NCBI GenBank assembly: GCA_902363515.1
Contig: CABJAN010000015.1
Coordinates: forward strand, 1 to 64,000
Source of the DNA: Bacillota bacterium
Lineage (GTDB): Bacteria > Bacillota > Clostridia > Lachnospirales > Lachnospiraceae
Reading direction: 5' to 3'
DNA: 64,000 nt
Positions 52,923 through 61,326 of the stretch are shown here, one piece after another. The position numbers were made by a program, and so were the translations under genes. The notes below the pieces were generated by a model, which made no database searches, was not told the DNA's origin, and worked only from the letters and a program-made list of their open reading frames with translations. Numbering within the stretch: position 1 is the stretch's first letter; the number at the start of each line of letters is the position of its first letter.

Positions 52923-52951
52923 ATTGTAACATTACAAAACAAAGTTGTCTA
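52923..52951 (-). promoter_or_regulatory. promoter of the amino-sugar operon
   Basis: TAGACA (52951-52946), 17 bases, then TACAAT (52928-52923) on the minus strand, about 65 bases upstream of murR. Confidence 0.7.
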
Positions 52952-53099
52952 TACTTTTGTTTATTTATGATACTTTTTTTCATATTATGATTTTAAAAAG
53001 CACAACACATCCAAAACATGAATCAAAACATTACAAATTTTACTCTTATTTCAATTATTTAAATCATATTTTACCAAATCATCCTCCGTTCCATCCCAA

Positions 53100-53130
53100 A
53101 AGCGAAATCTTTTTAAACAAAATTTCGCTT
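53100..53130. promoter_or_regulatory. inverted repeat upstream of the M20 promoter
   Basis: AAGCGAAAT (53100-53108) and ATTTCGCTT (53122-53130) are perfect inverted copies with 13 bases between them, ending 10 bases before the -35 box. Position and symmetry suggest an operator, perhaps for an activator. Confidence 0.55.
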
Positions 53131-53140
53131 ATATTCCCTC

Positions 53141-53169
53141 TTGTTTTTAGCATAATGACATGTTATACT
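53141..53169 (+). promoter_or_regulatory. promoter of the M20-YfcC operon
   Basis: TTGTTT (53141-53146), 17 bases, then TATACT (53164-53169), about 110 bases upstream of the M20 ATG. Confidence 0.65.
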
Positions 53170-53279
53170 ATCATCACATCAAAAGTTCTTTAAGTATGCT
53201 TTAATTGTTTTTGTTTTATCAGGTTAAAGTCTCTTCAAGAACTACGTTGTTCATTTATTTTAGAAAGGAGTTTTTAACG

Positions 53280-54467
53280 ATGGAAGAGTTAAAAAACAAA
53301 ATTCAAAATGCAGTGTGTGCATATTTGGATGAAGCAGTGAAACTCAGCCAGGATCTGGCAGAACATCCGGAACTTCCTTATGAGGAGTATGAGTCCAGCC
53401 GGAAAATGGCAGCAATCCTGGGGCATGCTGGTTTTCATGTAACTTATCCTTATGCCGGATACGATACTGCTTTTTGCGCGGAGTTTGACAATGGTGACGG
53501 ACCTTCTGTTGCATTTCTTGCTGAATATGACGCGCTGCCTGAAATCGGCCATGGATGCGGACACAATCTTCATGGCTCTCTCTCCGTTCTTTCCGGTCTG
53601 GCTATGCATCATCTCAAAGATGAATTTCAAGGGAAAATTTATGTTATCGGCACACCGGCAGAGGAAGAAAACGGTGCAAAAATCGGAATGGCTGAGCAGG
53701 GAATTTTTGACCAGATGGATATGGCAGTTATGATGCACAGTAATCCCGGCGGCTTCTGTGTTGCCGACATGGATGTATTGAGTCTTCGCTGCTATGTAGT
53801 GGAATTTTTTGGTGAGACAGCTCATGCTGTTATGGCACCCTGGGATGGAAAAAGCGCCCTGGCTGCCGGAAGAAAATTTCTGGATTTAATTGATGCAAGA
53901 AGAGAATGTTTCACACCGGATATTCATGTAAATGCTGTTATTCTGGATGGTGGCAAGGCTCCGAATATTATTCCGGATTATTGTAAAATCCGCATGGAAT
54001 TCCGCACCTCCTCCATGGCAAGACTTCTAAACGCAGATGAAATGATTAAGAAATGTGCCAATGCTGCCGCTATGGCACTAGACTGTACGGTAAAACTCAG
54101 CTTTGGTCTTTCTGACTTTGCGGATATGGTAAGAAATGCCCCTATGGAAGAAGAAATTACCACTATTATGGAAAGTTATGGCTTAAAAGTAAAAGATATA
54201 CCACCTGCATCCGGCTCCTCTGATGTTGGAAATGTCAGCTACCGCTGCCCTTCTATTCAGGCGCTTCTGTCCATTACAGATGAGCCTTTGGCTTTACATA
54301 CCAGAGCCTTTCGGGATGCCACTTTAAAGCCGGAAGCTCATGAAGCCATGAAAAAAGGTGCCTGCAGCCTGGTAGAATTATCATTAAAAATCTTAAATGA
54401 TGAAACTTTTCGTCAAAGAGTTTACGACGCATGGAAAAATGAATTAAGCATTAAACAAGCAGATTAG
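53280..54467 (+). CDS. M20 family amidohydrolase (ACY1L2/AbgB-like)
   Basis: A 395-residue metal-dependent M20 peptidase or amidohydrolase. Metal-binding and catalytic motifs are LAEYDALPEIGHGCGHNLHG (Asp and His ligands), GTPAEEENGAK (general-base Glu), MMHSNPGG and the dimerisation-domain FFGETAHAV. A late HTRAF supplies the last histidine. The closest type by sequence is the ACY1L2/AbgB group, which cleaves N-acyl amino acids or unusual dipeptides. The start at 53280 has AAAGGAG nine bases before it; the longer frame to 53205 is untranslated leader. It is cotranscribed with a YfcC transporter, suggesting uptake then cleavage of a peptide-like compound. Confidence 0.9.
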   Translation: MEELKNKIQNAVCAYLDEAVKLSQDLAEHPELPYEEYESSRKMAAILGHAGFHVTYPYAGYDTAFCAEFDNGDGPSVAFLAEYDALPEIGHGCGHNLHGSLSVLSGLAMHHLKDEFQGKIYVIGTPAEEENGAKIGMAEQGIFDQMDMAVMMHSNPGGFCVADMDVLSLRCYVVEFFGETAHAVMAPWDGKSALAAGRKFLDLIDARRECFTPDIHVNAVILDGGKAPNIIPDYCKIRMEFRTSSMARLLNADEMIKKCANAAAMALDCTVKLSFGLSDFADMVRNAPMEEEITTIMESYGLKVKDIPPASGSSDVGNVSYRCPSIQALLSITDEPLALHTRAFRDATLKPEAHEAMKKGACSLVELSLKILNDETFRQRVYDAWKNELSIKQAD

Positions 54468-54490
54468 CGGACTAAGGAGGATGATTACAT

Positions 54491-55882
54491 ATGGATACTG
54501 AAAAAAAGAAAAAATTTAAATTACCACACATTTTTGTACTTCTTACAGCAATTATTGTTATCTGCTCTATTGCCACCTGGATTCTTCCTGCAGGTGAATT
54601 TGACCGTCAGGTAAATGAAGCCGGTACAGAAGTTGTTGTTCCCGGCACTTATCATACTGTAGAAGCTTCACCTGTTGGAATTTTTGACACCATAAAAGCC
54701 ATTTACAATGGTATGATGAATGGCGGAGATGTGATTTTCTTCGTATTTATCGCCTATGCCGCTATTGGTCTGATTATCTCAACCGGAGCCTTTAATGGTC
54801 TTGTTGCCGGACTTTTAAAAATATTAAAAGGAAAAGCAAGGGCAGTTATCATACCTGTTTTTATTCTGGTTCTTGGCTGTGCGTCTTCCACTATCGGCGT
54901 TTTTGAAGAAGCATTCCCCTTCATTCCTATTTTTGTGGGAATTGCCATTGCCATGGGATATGATGCCTTAGTTGGACTTGGAATTGTAGCCCTTGGTGTT
55001 GGGCTTGGTTACAGTGGAGCAATTATGAATCCTTTTACTGTTGGTATGGCACAGGCTATTGCAGATATTCAGCCTATGTCCGGCGTGGGATTCCGCCTCA
55101 TTTGCCACGCTGTTATGATTATAGTGGCATCTGTTCTGCTGGTTCGCTATGCCTTAAAAGTTCAGGCTGATCCTACGAAAAGCTATGTATACGGAGATGA
55201 TTTCAGCCATCTTGCCATGAATCCTGACGATGTAGAAAAGCATCCTTTTGGCATTCGTGAAAAATTAGTTTTAGGCGTACTTGCTGTAGGTATTGTTGTG
55301 ATTGTCTGGGGTGTAAAAGTAAAAGGCTGGTATTTTGAAGATTTGTCCGGCGTATTTTTAATTATGGGCATTATCTCTGCTCTGATTATGGGCTGGGGAC
55401 CTGATACCATTGCAAAAAAAATGGCTGCCAGTTTTACAGATATTGCTGTTGCCTGTATGATTATCGGATTTTCCAGAGGTATTCTGGTGGTTCTTCAATC
55501 AGGTCATATTATTGACACCATTGTATACGGCATCTCCATTCCTCTGACCAAATTCCCGGCCTGGATTGCTTCGGAAGCAATGCTGGTTGTTCAGACCTTA
55601 TTAAACTTCCTGATTCCATCTGGTTCCGGACAGGCTGTGACCAGTATGCCAATTATGGCGCCGCTGGCAGACCTGGTAGGGGTTTCCCGTCAGGTAGCTG
55701 TACTTGCCTTCCAGTTCGGTGATGGTCTTTCCAATATCATCTGGCCTACTGCTATGGCTCCTATTATGTGTGGTATTGCAGGCGTTAAGATTGAAAAATG
55801 GTGGAAATTAGTGGTACCCATCTTCTTAGCTCTTCTTGTAACCCAGGGAGTATTAATTGCCATTGCAACGATGGTATTTTAG
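54491..55882 (+). CDS. YfcC family membrane transporter
   Basis: A 463-residue, roughly 12-helix transporter of the YfcC family (C4-dicarboxylate anaerobic carrier superfamily, related to AbgT/DcuC-type carriers). Conserved parts are ATWILPAGEFDRQVNEAG at the N-terminus, GVFEEAFPFIPIFVGIAIAMGYD and LIPSGSGQAVTSMPIMAPL. AAGGAGG lies 7-8 bases before the ATG, 23 bases after the M20 gene. It probably imports the substrate of the amidohydrolase. The true ligand is unknown. Confidence 0.88.
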   Translation: MDTEKKKKFKLPHIFVLLTAIIVICSIATWILPAGEFDRQVNEAGTEVVVPGTYHTVEASPVGIFDTIKAIYNGMMNGGDVIFFVFIAYAAIGLIISTGAFNGLVAGLLKILKGKARAVIIPVFILVLGCASSTIGVFEEAFPFIPIFVGIAIAMGYDALVGLGIVALGVGLGYSGAIMNPFTVGMAQAIADIQPMSGVGFRLICHAVMIIVASVLLVRYALKVQADPTKSYVYGDDFSHLAMNPDDVEKHPFGIREKLVLGVLAVGIVVIVWGVKVKGWYFEDLSGVFLIMGIISALIMGWGPDTIAKKMAASFTDIAVACMIIGFSRGILVVLQSGHIIDTIVYGISIPLTKFPAWIASEAMLVVQTLLNFLIPSGSGQAVTSMPIMAPLADLVGVSRQVAVLAFQFGDGLSNIIWPTAMAPIMCGIAGVKIEKWWKLVVPIFLALLVTQGVLIAIATMVF

Positions 55883-55890
55883 CATTTGCC

Positions 55891-55937
55891 AAAAAGGCTA
55901 TCCATGGTTTCGCACCCGTCCATGGACAGCCTTTTCT
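55891..55937. terminator. bidirectional terminator
   Basis: AAAAGGCT-TCCATGG and CCATGGA-AGCCTTTT form a long stem with flanking A and T runs, between the YfcC gene and the convergent regulator gene. Confidence 0.88.
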
Positions 55938-55942
55938 TATTT

Positions 55943-57286
55943 CTAAAAATCATATTTCAACTTTAACTGATAAACCCGGACCGGACGCCCTTTGTTCCCA
56001 ATCCGCTTATAACCAACCACTTTCGCATACTGGTATTTTTCCATATTAGAAAGGAACTTATTTGCATTTCTCAGGGAAATATTCAAGCCATATACCAAAT
56101 CATGAGAGGTAATTTTATCTGTATTCAGTGAATGCATGACCCCTATAATCCGTACAATAGTTTCTGCGGAAAGTCTTACTTCATTTGCTATGGTTCTTAT
56201 GTACTCTTCCGAAATTTTCACTGTTTTTTCTGCGGTTCCATTCTTTAATACTGTAAGATTCCCTTTTTCATCCATGAAGAAACTCCCACCTGTATTTTTT
56301 CCTCCATTTCTCCCATAGCGACTGGCATTAATAGCATTGATTCTTGCATGATAAAGGTTATCTCCAACACCATATCCTACGGAACCGGAAAAGTCTATTT
56401 TCTCTACAAAGATTTTATAAAGAGGACATTCTGTAAAGCCCCTGGTAATAGCCTCCATTTCTGCAAAATCCATGTACAATTCCAGATTATGATGCCCGTC
56501 TTTTAAAATCATCTGATTAAAATGTCTGGTATTAAAATCCTGGACAATGTTTAAAAGTTCTATTTCAAACTGACTAAATTTATCCTTTTTCTCTTCCCGC
56601 ATTTCTTCTTTATCAATACAGATAACCGCTGATTTATCCTGTTCCATTCTGCGCAAAGCAATGTTATTCTTCAGATTTTCCATGGACTGCCAGAATGCAT
56701 GGCTTCCCGGATATACATAATAACATGGAATTTTAAATTCCTTTACTTGCTCACAAGCACTGTAAAAATAGGTGATAATCAAGTCAATTTCCTTGTTCTC
56801 ACACTGCTTTCTGTAATATGCTGATACAGCTTCTTCCTCTGCTTCAATTTCTTCAATGGTCTTAAAATTTTTCCATCTTCCCTCATATCCATGGACCACT
56901 TGTGCAAACCTGTCCTGGAGAATTACCTCTTCCAAATCACTTTCAAATCTCAGGAAATCCATACCAATCCTGGAGAGGCGCACTGCATTTTTTCCTACTA
57001 AATGCTGTATCAAAATGCGGTATGTATTTGCAACATCCACATTTGCCACTTCGATTAACGCCTCACAGCCTTCTTCTCCCATAGTTCGGATTGCCTGATA
57101 AGGAATCAGCCCACTTACATAAAATCCGTCATATTTGTGGTAGATTTTCCTGAAAATATCAAGCAGTTCCTCAAGGGTATCATATAAAAAATAGTCTAGT
57201 TCCATATTTTCAGGTTTACTTTTGATTTTTTCCTCGCAAAAATTGCGGTAATGTTTTTTTAAAAGCAAGGCAATTTTATAGTTCAT
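55943..57286 (-). CDS. putative transcriptional regulator, unrecognised family
   Basis: A 447-residue soluble protein that I do not recognise with confidence. The N-terminal 200 residues look like an alpha/beta sensor domain (YDGFYVSGLIPYQAIRTM; later IDLIITYFYSACEQVKEFKIPCYYVYPG). A middle segment with GSVGYGVGDNLYHARINAINASRYG resembles a degenerate GGDEF-like fold as in CdaR-type regulators. The last 75 residues read as a winged helix (SHDLVYGLNISLRNANKFLSNMEKY, then the wing GNKGRPVRVYQL). The architecture fits a ligand-sensing regulator, perhaps of the convergent M20-YfcC genes, but that is inference. Confidence 0.6.
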   Translation of the reverse strand: MNYKIALLLKKHYRNFCEEKIKSKPENMELDYFLYDTLEELLDIFRKIYHKYDGFYVSGLIPYQAIRTMGEEGCEALIEVANVDVANTYRILIQHLVGKNAVRLSRIGMDFLRFESDLEEVILQDRFAQVVHGYEGRWKNFKTIEEIEAEEEAVSAYYRKQCENKEIDLIITYFYSACEQVKEFKIPCYYVYPGSHAFWQSMENLKNNIALRRMEQDKSAVICIDKEEMREEKKDKFSQFEIELLNIVQDFNTRHFNQMILKDGHHNLELYMDFAEMEAITRGFTECPLYKIFVEKIDFSGSVGYGVGDNLYHARINAINASRYGRNGGKNTGGSFFMDEKGNLTVLKNGTAEKTVKISEEYIRTIANEVRLSAETIVRIIGVMHSLNTDKITSHDLVYGLNISLRNANKFLSNMEKYQYAKVVGYKRIGNKGRPVRVYQLKLKYDF

Positions 57287-57364
57287 GTTTGCTGTGCCGC
57301 CTCTCTGTTGTTTTTGCTGTTTATATCTATTTTATCTAATCAGCAAAATGTATTTTTGTTTCTA

Positions 57365-57393
57365 TTGAATCCTCTTTATAATTATGATATAGT
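57365..57393 (+). promoter_or_regulatory. promoter of the antisense RNA
   Basis: TTGAAT (57365-57370), 17 bases, then TATAGT (57388-57393) on the plus strand. Confidence 0.7.
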
Positions 57394-57399
57394 ATAAAT

Positions 57400-57497
57400 G
57401 TAAAAAGAACAACCGCCCACAAGGTGGGTTGACCAGTAATAAAAAATGAACATAGAAATGCCACCTCTTCACTCGCCAAAGTTCCGGGGTGGTTTTT
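57400..57497 (+). ncRNA. putative antitoxin RNA
   Basis: A transcript of about 98 bases is predicted from the promoter at 57365-57393 to a hairpin with T-run at 57461-57497. It starts AAAAAGAACAACCGCCCAC, forms a stable 5' hairpin (CAACC/GGTTG with CCCAC/GTGGG), and its 3' half is complementary to the 3' end of the holin-like toxin mRNA. This layout matches type I toxin-antitoxin pairs of Firmicutes in which the two RNAs overlap tail to tail. It has no credible coding potential. Confidence 0.65.
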
Positions 57498-57502
57498 CTA
57501 TG
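57451..57502. terminator. bidirectional terminator of the toxin-antitoxin locus
   Basis: CATAGAAA and TTTCTATG enclose CCACC and GGTGG (57461-57465, 57488-57492), a nested stem usable on both strands. Confidence 0.75.
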
Positions 57503-57512
57503 CTCTATATCA

Positions 57513-57599
57513 TCAGTGACAAATCAAATAAATGAATGTCAGCAGTGACAAAATGAACATTCCAAAAGACATTAAATCTTTGAAATCAAAATGTTTCAT
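57513..57599 (-). CDS. small holin-like toxin peptide
   Basis: A 28-residue membrane peptide: MKHFDFKDLMSFGMFILSLL followed by TFIYLICH. The LMSFGMFILSLLTFI core matches the putative holin-like toxin (Hol_Tox) family of Firmicutes, single-helix peptides that damage the membrane when overproduced. GGGGGTGG lies five bases before the ATG at 57599; an in-frame ATG at 57614 would add five residues but overlaps that site. The mRNA has its own promoter and overlaps an antisense RNA at its 3' end, so it looks like a type I toxin. It is not part of a prophage. Confidence 0.75.
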   Translation of the reverse strand: MKHFDFKDLMSFGMFILSLLTFIYLICH

Positions 57600-57673
57600 C
57601 AGCACCACCCCCATTCTATGTATAATAAAATGAAGGTCAAGCCACCCTGCAACACGATTGTTCTTTTAAATAG

Positions 57674-57702
57674 ATTTTATCACGTTTTATACTCTACCAC
57701 AA
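57674..57702 (-). promoter_or_regulatory. toxin mRNA promoter
   Basis: TTGTGG (57702-57697), 17 bases, then TAAAAT (57679-57674) on the minus strand, giving a 5' leader of about 68 bases. Confidence 0.55.
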
Positions 57703-57795
57703 TTCATAATATACCCAAAGTTTTTCCAGGCTTTTTTCCATTTTTCAAGTACTTTTTTACAAAAACAAAACTCTGTGAAATGACAGTTTCCCCTT

Positions 57796-59436
57796 TTACT
57801 CTATCCTGGCTATCAACGTCTCATATGCCCTTAATTTTGCCTGTCCATTTTCCATCTTCACCTCATCATAATTAGATAAAATTACCTGTTCTGCACTCTG
57901 TATTTTTTTATGTTCAAAGCTCTGTTCTTCCTCTGAAAAGTTATGTATTATCAGCCAGGTCACCTCTCCCAGACTTCTGGTATAGGCAATCACAGGACCT
58001 TCCTTGGGACAGCATAATTGAAAATCTCCATGAGCCATCACAGAATTTTCTTTTCGAAGAGCAATGAGTTTCTGATAGAATCGGAACACGGAAGTATCAT
58101 CCTGCATCTGATTTGCAGCATTAATTTCCACATAATTAGGGTTTACTCCCAGCCATGGTTCATGCTGGGAAAATCCTGCGTGTTCTGTATCATTCCACTG
58201 CATAGGCGTTCTTCCATTGTCTCTGCTGATACGCTGGGACTCAGCCAGCGCATCCTCTTTTGATACCCCGTTACTGAGCATGTTCATATAATAATTTTTC
58301 GTATCAATATCATCATATTGTTCTATAGAATCATACTGAATGTTAGTCATACCTAGCTCTTCTCCTTGATAAACAAAGGGAGTTCCCGGCAGAGTATGAA
58401 TATAACATGCCAGCATTTTAGCAGATTCTTTCCAGTAAGCTCTATCATTTCCGTAGAGAGACACCTGACGCGGTTTATCATGATTGCTGAGAAATCTGGC
58501 CCACCAACCATCTTCTTTCAGTGTCTGATAATCCTCCTCTAAGTCTTTCTTCATTTTTTCTGGTGACCAGGTTTGAATTTCCACAATAGGCGGTACAAAA
58601 GGAATTGACATGTTAAATTCTCCACTTCTGGCGCTTGAATAATTCCTGGCATCCTGTTCCTGATTAATATTCACTTCCCCTACACTCATGAGATGATTAG
58701 GCGCAAAAGTTTTTGCTGCCATTTCCCGGATATAGCGGTGAGTTCCCTCTAAATTCACGCATGCTATGGTTCCGATTTTCTCCTGAAAATCAGCTCTTCC
58801 ATCCAGACCTTTATCCAGATAGCTGATGGCATCCACCCGATAACCATCCACACCTTTTTCATTCCAGAAACGGATAATGTCCAAAATCTTCTCCCTGGCT
58901 TCCTCGCAGTCCCAGTTCAAATCCGGCTGCTCTTTTGCAAACAGATGGAGATAGTATTGTTTCCGCTCCGGCACATATTCCCAAGCGCTTCCTCCAAACA
59001 CAGACATCCAGCCATTTGGCGCACTGCCATCTGCTGCCGGGTCTTTCCAGACATAAAAATCACTATATGGATTTTCTCTGGATTTCTTAGATTCCTGAAA
59101 CCACATATGCTGGTCAGACGTATGATTCAGCACTAAATCCATAATAATAGCAATTCCACGTTTATGAGCGCCATCCCGAAATGCTTCCCAGTCTTCCATA
59201 GTTCCAAATTCCTCCATAATAGAGAAATAATCGGAAATATCATAACCATTGTCCACATTGGGAGAGGCATAAACCGGTGACATCCACACTGCATTGATAC
59301 CTAATTCTTTTAGATAATCCAGTTTTTCTATCATACCTTTTAAATCACCGATTCCATCTCCATTTCCATCTTTAAAACTCCTTGGATAAATCTGATAAAT
59401 CACCAGGTCCTTATACCAATCTTGTTGGTGCTGCAT
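57796..59436 (-). CDS. GH13 alpha-glucosidase / oligo-1,6-glucosidase
   Basis: A 546-residue GH13 subfamily 31-like enzyme that releases glucose from alpha-glucosides. The barrel motifs are MDLVLNHTSDQH, GYRVDAISYLD (nucleophile Asp), MSVGEVN (acid/base Glu) and FLSNHDKPR. It has no signal peptide, so it hydrolyses imported sugars in the cytosol. The frame runs back to 59586, but the start is the ATG at 59436, because GGGAGGGG lies upstream and MQHQQDWYKDLVIYQIYPRSF is the family N-terminus. It has its own promoter and lies downstream of a GH63-like gene and ABC genes for a related sugar. Confidence 0.93.
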   Translation of the reverse strand: MQHQQDWYKDLVIYQIYPRSFKDGNGDGIGDLKGMIEKLDYLKELGINAVWMSPVYASPNVDNGYDISDYFSIMEEFGTMEDWEAFRDGAHKRGIAIIMDLVLNHTSDQHMWFQESKKSRENPYSDFYVWKDPAADGSAPNGWMSVFGGSAWEYVPERKQYYLHLFAKEQPDLNWDCEEAREKILDIIRFWNEKGVDGYRVDAISYLDKGLDGRADFQEKIGTIACVNLEGTHRYIREMAAKTFAPNHLMSVGEVNINQEQDARNYSSARSGEFNMSIPFVPPIVEIQTWSPEKMKKDLEEDYQTLKEDGWWARFLSNHDKPRQVSLYGNDRAYWKESAKMLACYIHTLPGTPFVYQGEELGMTNIQYDSIEQYDDIDTKNYYMNMLSNGVSKEDALAESQRISRDNGRTPMQWNDTEHAGFSQHEPWLGVNPNYVEINAANQMQDDTSVFRFYQKLIALRKENSVMAHGDFQLCCPKEGPVIAYTRSLGEVTWLIIHNFSEEEQSFEHKKIQSAEQVILSNYDEVKMENGQAKLRAYETLIARIE

Positions 59437-59467
59437 TGTTTTCCCCTCCCTGTTTTTTCTTGTTTTT

Positions 59468-59496
59468 ATTGTAGCATTGATAAAGATAGTATACAA
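59468..59496 (-). promoter_or_regulatory. promoter of the GH13 gene
   Basis: TTGTAT (59496-59491), 17 bases, then TACAAT (59473-59468) on the minus strand, about 32 bases before the ATG. Confidence 0.65.
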
Positions 59497-59547
59497 TGCT
59501 TTTGCTGTATTACTTACATTGGAACTTATAATATTCATAAACAAATT

Positions 59548-59580
59548 AATACCCCTCTCTTTTATCAGAAAAGGGGTATT
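59548..59580 (-). terminator. hairpin after the GH63-like gene
   Basis: AATACCCCT and AGGGGTATT form a perfect 9-bp stem, followed on the minus strand by an AT-rich stretch, 37 bases past the GH63-like stop. It is a possible weak terminator allowing some read-through to GH13. Confidence 0.5.
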
Positions 59581-59617
59581 GTACAATTTATTTACTCATT
59601 ATTTGTTGTGTTATCAG

Positions 59618-61315
59618 TTATAAATACTCATGCGCCATCACAAGCATTACACTTGCCGTCCAGGTATAAGCTCTATCCCTCAATCCCTCTCCTGTAAGTG
59701 CATTAAAGTTTTCAGCACATCCACTCTTTTGAACCAGTTGACAGAACTTCTCTGTCATATCTTTTACAAATGTATCTTCTCCACATTCTTTCAGTCCATC
59801 CAGAATAAGCATCGTACTCGGCGCCCAAATAGGCCCTCTCCAGTAACCATCTGATTCATATTCTTTACTATGCCAACTTTCAGTTGCTAATCCATATGAA
59901 GTCTGAAATTTATCACTTTCCAATGTCTGAATTAATTCTTTTCTAATTCCTTCTGGAAGTCGTTTTCCCAAAACAATAGGCAAATACAGAATCAGGCTTT
60001 CATTTTCTACTTTGTGCATATCAAAGCCAGCTCTTGCTACAGGTTGTCCATTTTCAAACAAAACATCCAACATATTGTTTAACATTTCATTTGCGCGATT
60101 TTTCCACATCTTAGCATCTGCTTGTTCATTTAATTTTTCTGCAACTTCACTAAGCACATCCATTTGTAACACAAGAAAGGCCGCTAAATCTGGCAATGTG
60201 ACCGGTGGAAGATGGTCAAACGCTGTAGCATTATCCCAACCAGAATCATTTCCATGGCTATATTCACATAATCCATCTCCATTTTCATCTCTATAATTAA
60301 GCCACCAACTGGTCCATCTGCCTAGTTTTTCATAGGCTTCTTTTAATTGTTCTACAGATAAGTCCATAACTTTCATAAGTTTTCGTAAGGTCCAACCATG
60401 AATAGGTGGTTTACAGTAATTATGAATCACTTTGGTATCGTTAACACTGTCCGGTATATTTCCAGATTCTTTTTGGAAATCAAATAATACCATAAACTGA
60501 TCCCATGCTTCCTTAGGACAATGATAGGCTAATGCCAGGGCATTAAAACAGTGATCCCAACTCCACACATTACACATCCAGTTTTTTGACATAAACATGG
60601 CCTCTCTTTTTAGAAGGCCACAGGGTGAAACCATACCTGTCCAATCCACATATGCAGAAATTTCAGCCGCATCTTGATATTTATCTGGCACAGAAGGCAT
60701 CAAAGCATAAAATTCTTCGAACTTTTGTTTTTGTTTCTGCGCTGCGTAGGTATAATCGTAATCTTCTCCCCTGTCTTTCCAATCCTCAAAGTTTTCTTCC
60801 AAAACCAGCATGTAAGGAGCATCCCCATTTACGTATAAATAGCTATACTCTGCATTTCCTTCTCTCCATTTTTGTTTTAGCTGCAAACTTCCCTTTTGAC
60901 TTCGAATCATATACCTTGAATTTCCCCGAAAACAATTCACCAGATAAAAATCTCTGTTTCCAACTTTCCATGGCTGTGCAAATGTATAAGAACTGCCCTC
61001 TGCCAGAAAATCGAAATAAAATGGCAAATCTCCTTCCAAAAGGACTGTTTTCTCATCTTGCCAAGTAATCCTGCAACAGTGTTCATCATCATAGATTTTT
61101 ACTTCTTGAGGGGATGCTTCGTATTGATAAGGAATTTCCTGTCCATTTTTCTGTGGCACAATTCTTGCTACCAGTGAACTCACAGCTGAACCATGAACAT
61201 TTCGAAAATAAATTCCTTCTTGTATCTCTTCTCCCTGAAATTTTTTTCCTAATTTCGAAAATACCATATAGGAACCTCTTGTACTAAAAGGTATCTCTTC
61301 TAAATTAAATTTCAT
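59618..61315 (-). CDS. GH63-like glucosidase / trehalase-like hydrolase
   Basis: A 565-residue (alpha/alpha)6-barrel glycosidase of the GH63/MGH1J-like group. Residues 1-190 form a beta-rich N-domain. The catalytic barrel shows WSWDHCFNALAL, HGNDSGWDNATAFD (candidate acid Asp) and GYWRGPIWAPSTMLI, the family signature. It has no signal peptide, so it is cytosolic. Family members cleave alpha-glucosides such as mannosylglycerate, glucosylglycerate or kojibiose-type sugars; the exact substrate is unclear. It lies 11 bases downstream of an ABC permease gene, so its substrate is likely imported by that system. Confidence 0.85.
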   Translation of the reverse strand: MKFNLEEIPFSTRGSYMVFSKLGKKFQGEEIQEGIYFRNVHGSAVSSLVARIVPQKNGQEIPYQYEASPQEVKIYDDEHCCRITWQDEKTVLLEGDLPFYFDFLAEGSSYTFAQPWKVGNRDFYLVNCFRGNSRYMIRSQKGSLQLKQKWREGNAEYSYLYVNGDAPYMLVLEENFEDWKDRGEDYDYTYAAQKQKQKFEEFYALMPSVPDKYQDAAEISAYVDWTGMVSPCGLLKREAMFMSKNWMCNVWSWDHCFNALALAYHCPKEAWDQFMVLFDFQKESGNIPDSVNDTKVIHNYCKPPIHGWTLRKLMKVMDLSVEQLKEAYEKLGRWTSWWLNYRDENGDGLCEYSHGNDSGWDNATAFDHLPPVTLPDLAAFLVLQMDVLSEVAEKLNEQADAKMWKNRANEMLNNMLDVLFENGQPVARAGFDMHKVENESLILYLPIVLGKRLPEGIRKELIQTLESDKFQTSYGLATESWHSKEYESDGYWRGPIWAPSTMLILDGLKECGEDTFVKDMTEKFCQLVQKSGCAENFNALTGEGLRDRAYTWTASVMLVMAHEYL

Positions 61316-61326
61316 ATCCTTCTCAC

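Larger units (their letters stand above)
52860..53279. other. divergent regulatory region of 420 bases
   Basis: This AT-rich gap holds the promoters of the amino-sugar operon (minus) and the M20-YfcC operon (plus) and an inverted repeat at 53100-53130. I see no convincing gene in the rest. Confidence 0.7.

Noticed and set aside
57513..57599. Holin-like peptide taken as a sign of prophage
   Set aside because: No other phage gene is near, and the promoter/antisense layout fits a chromosomal type I toxin.
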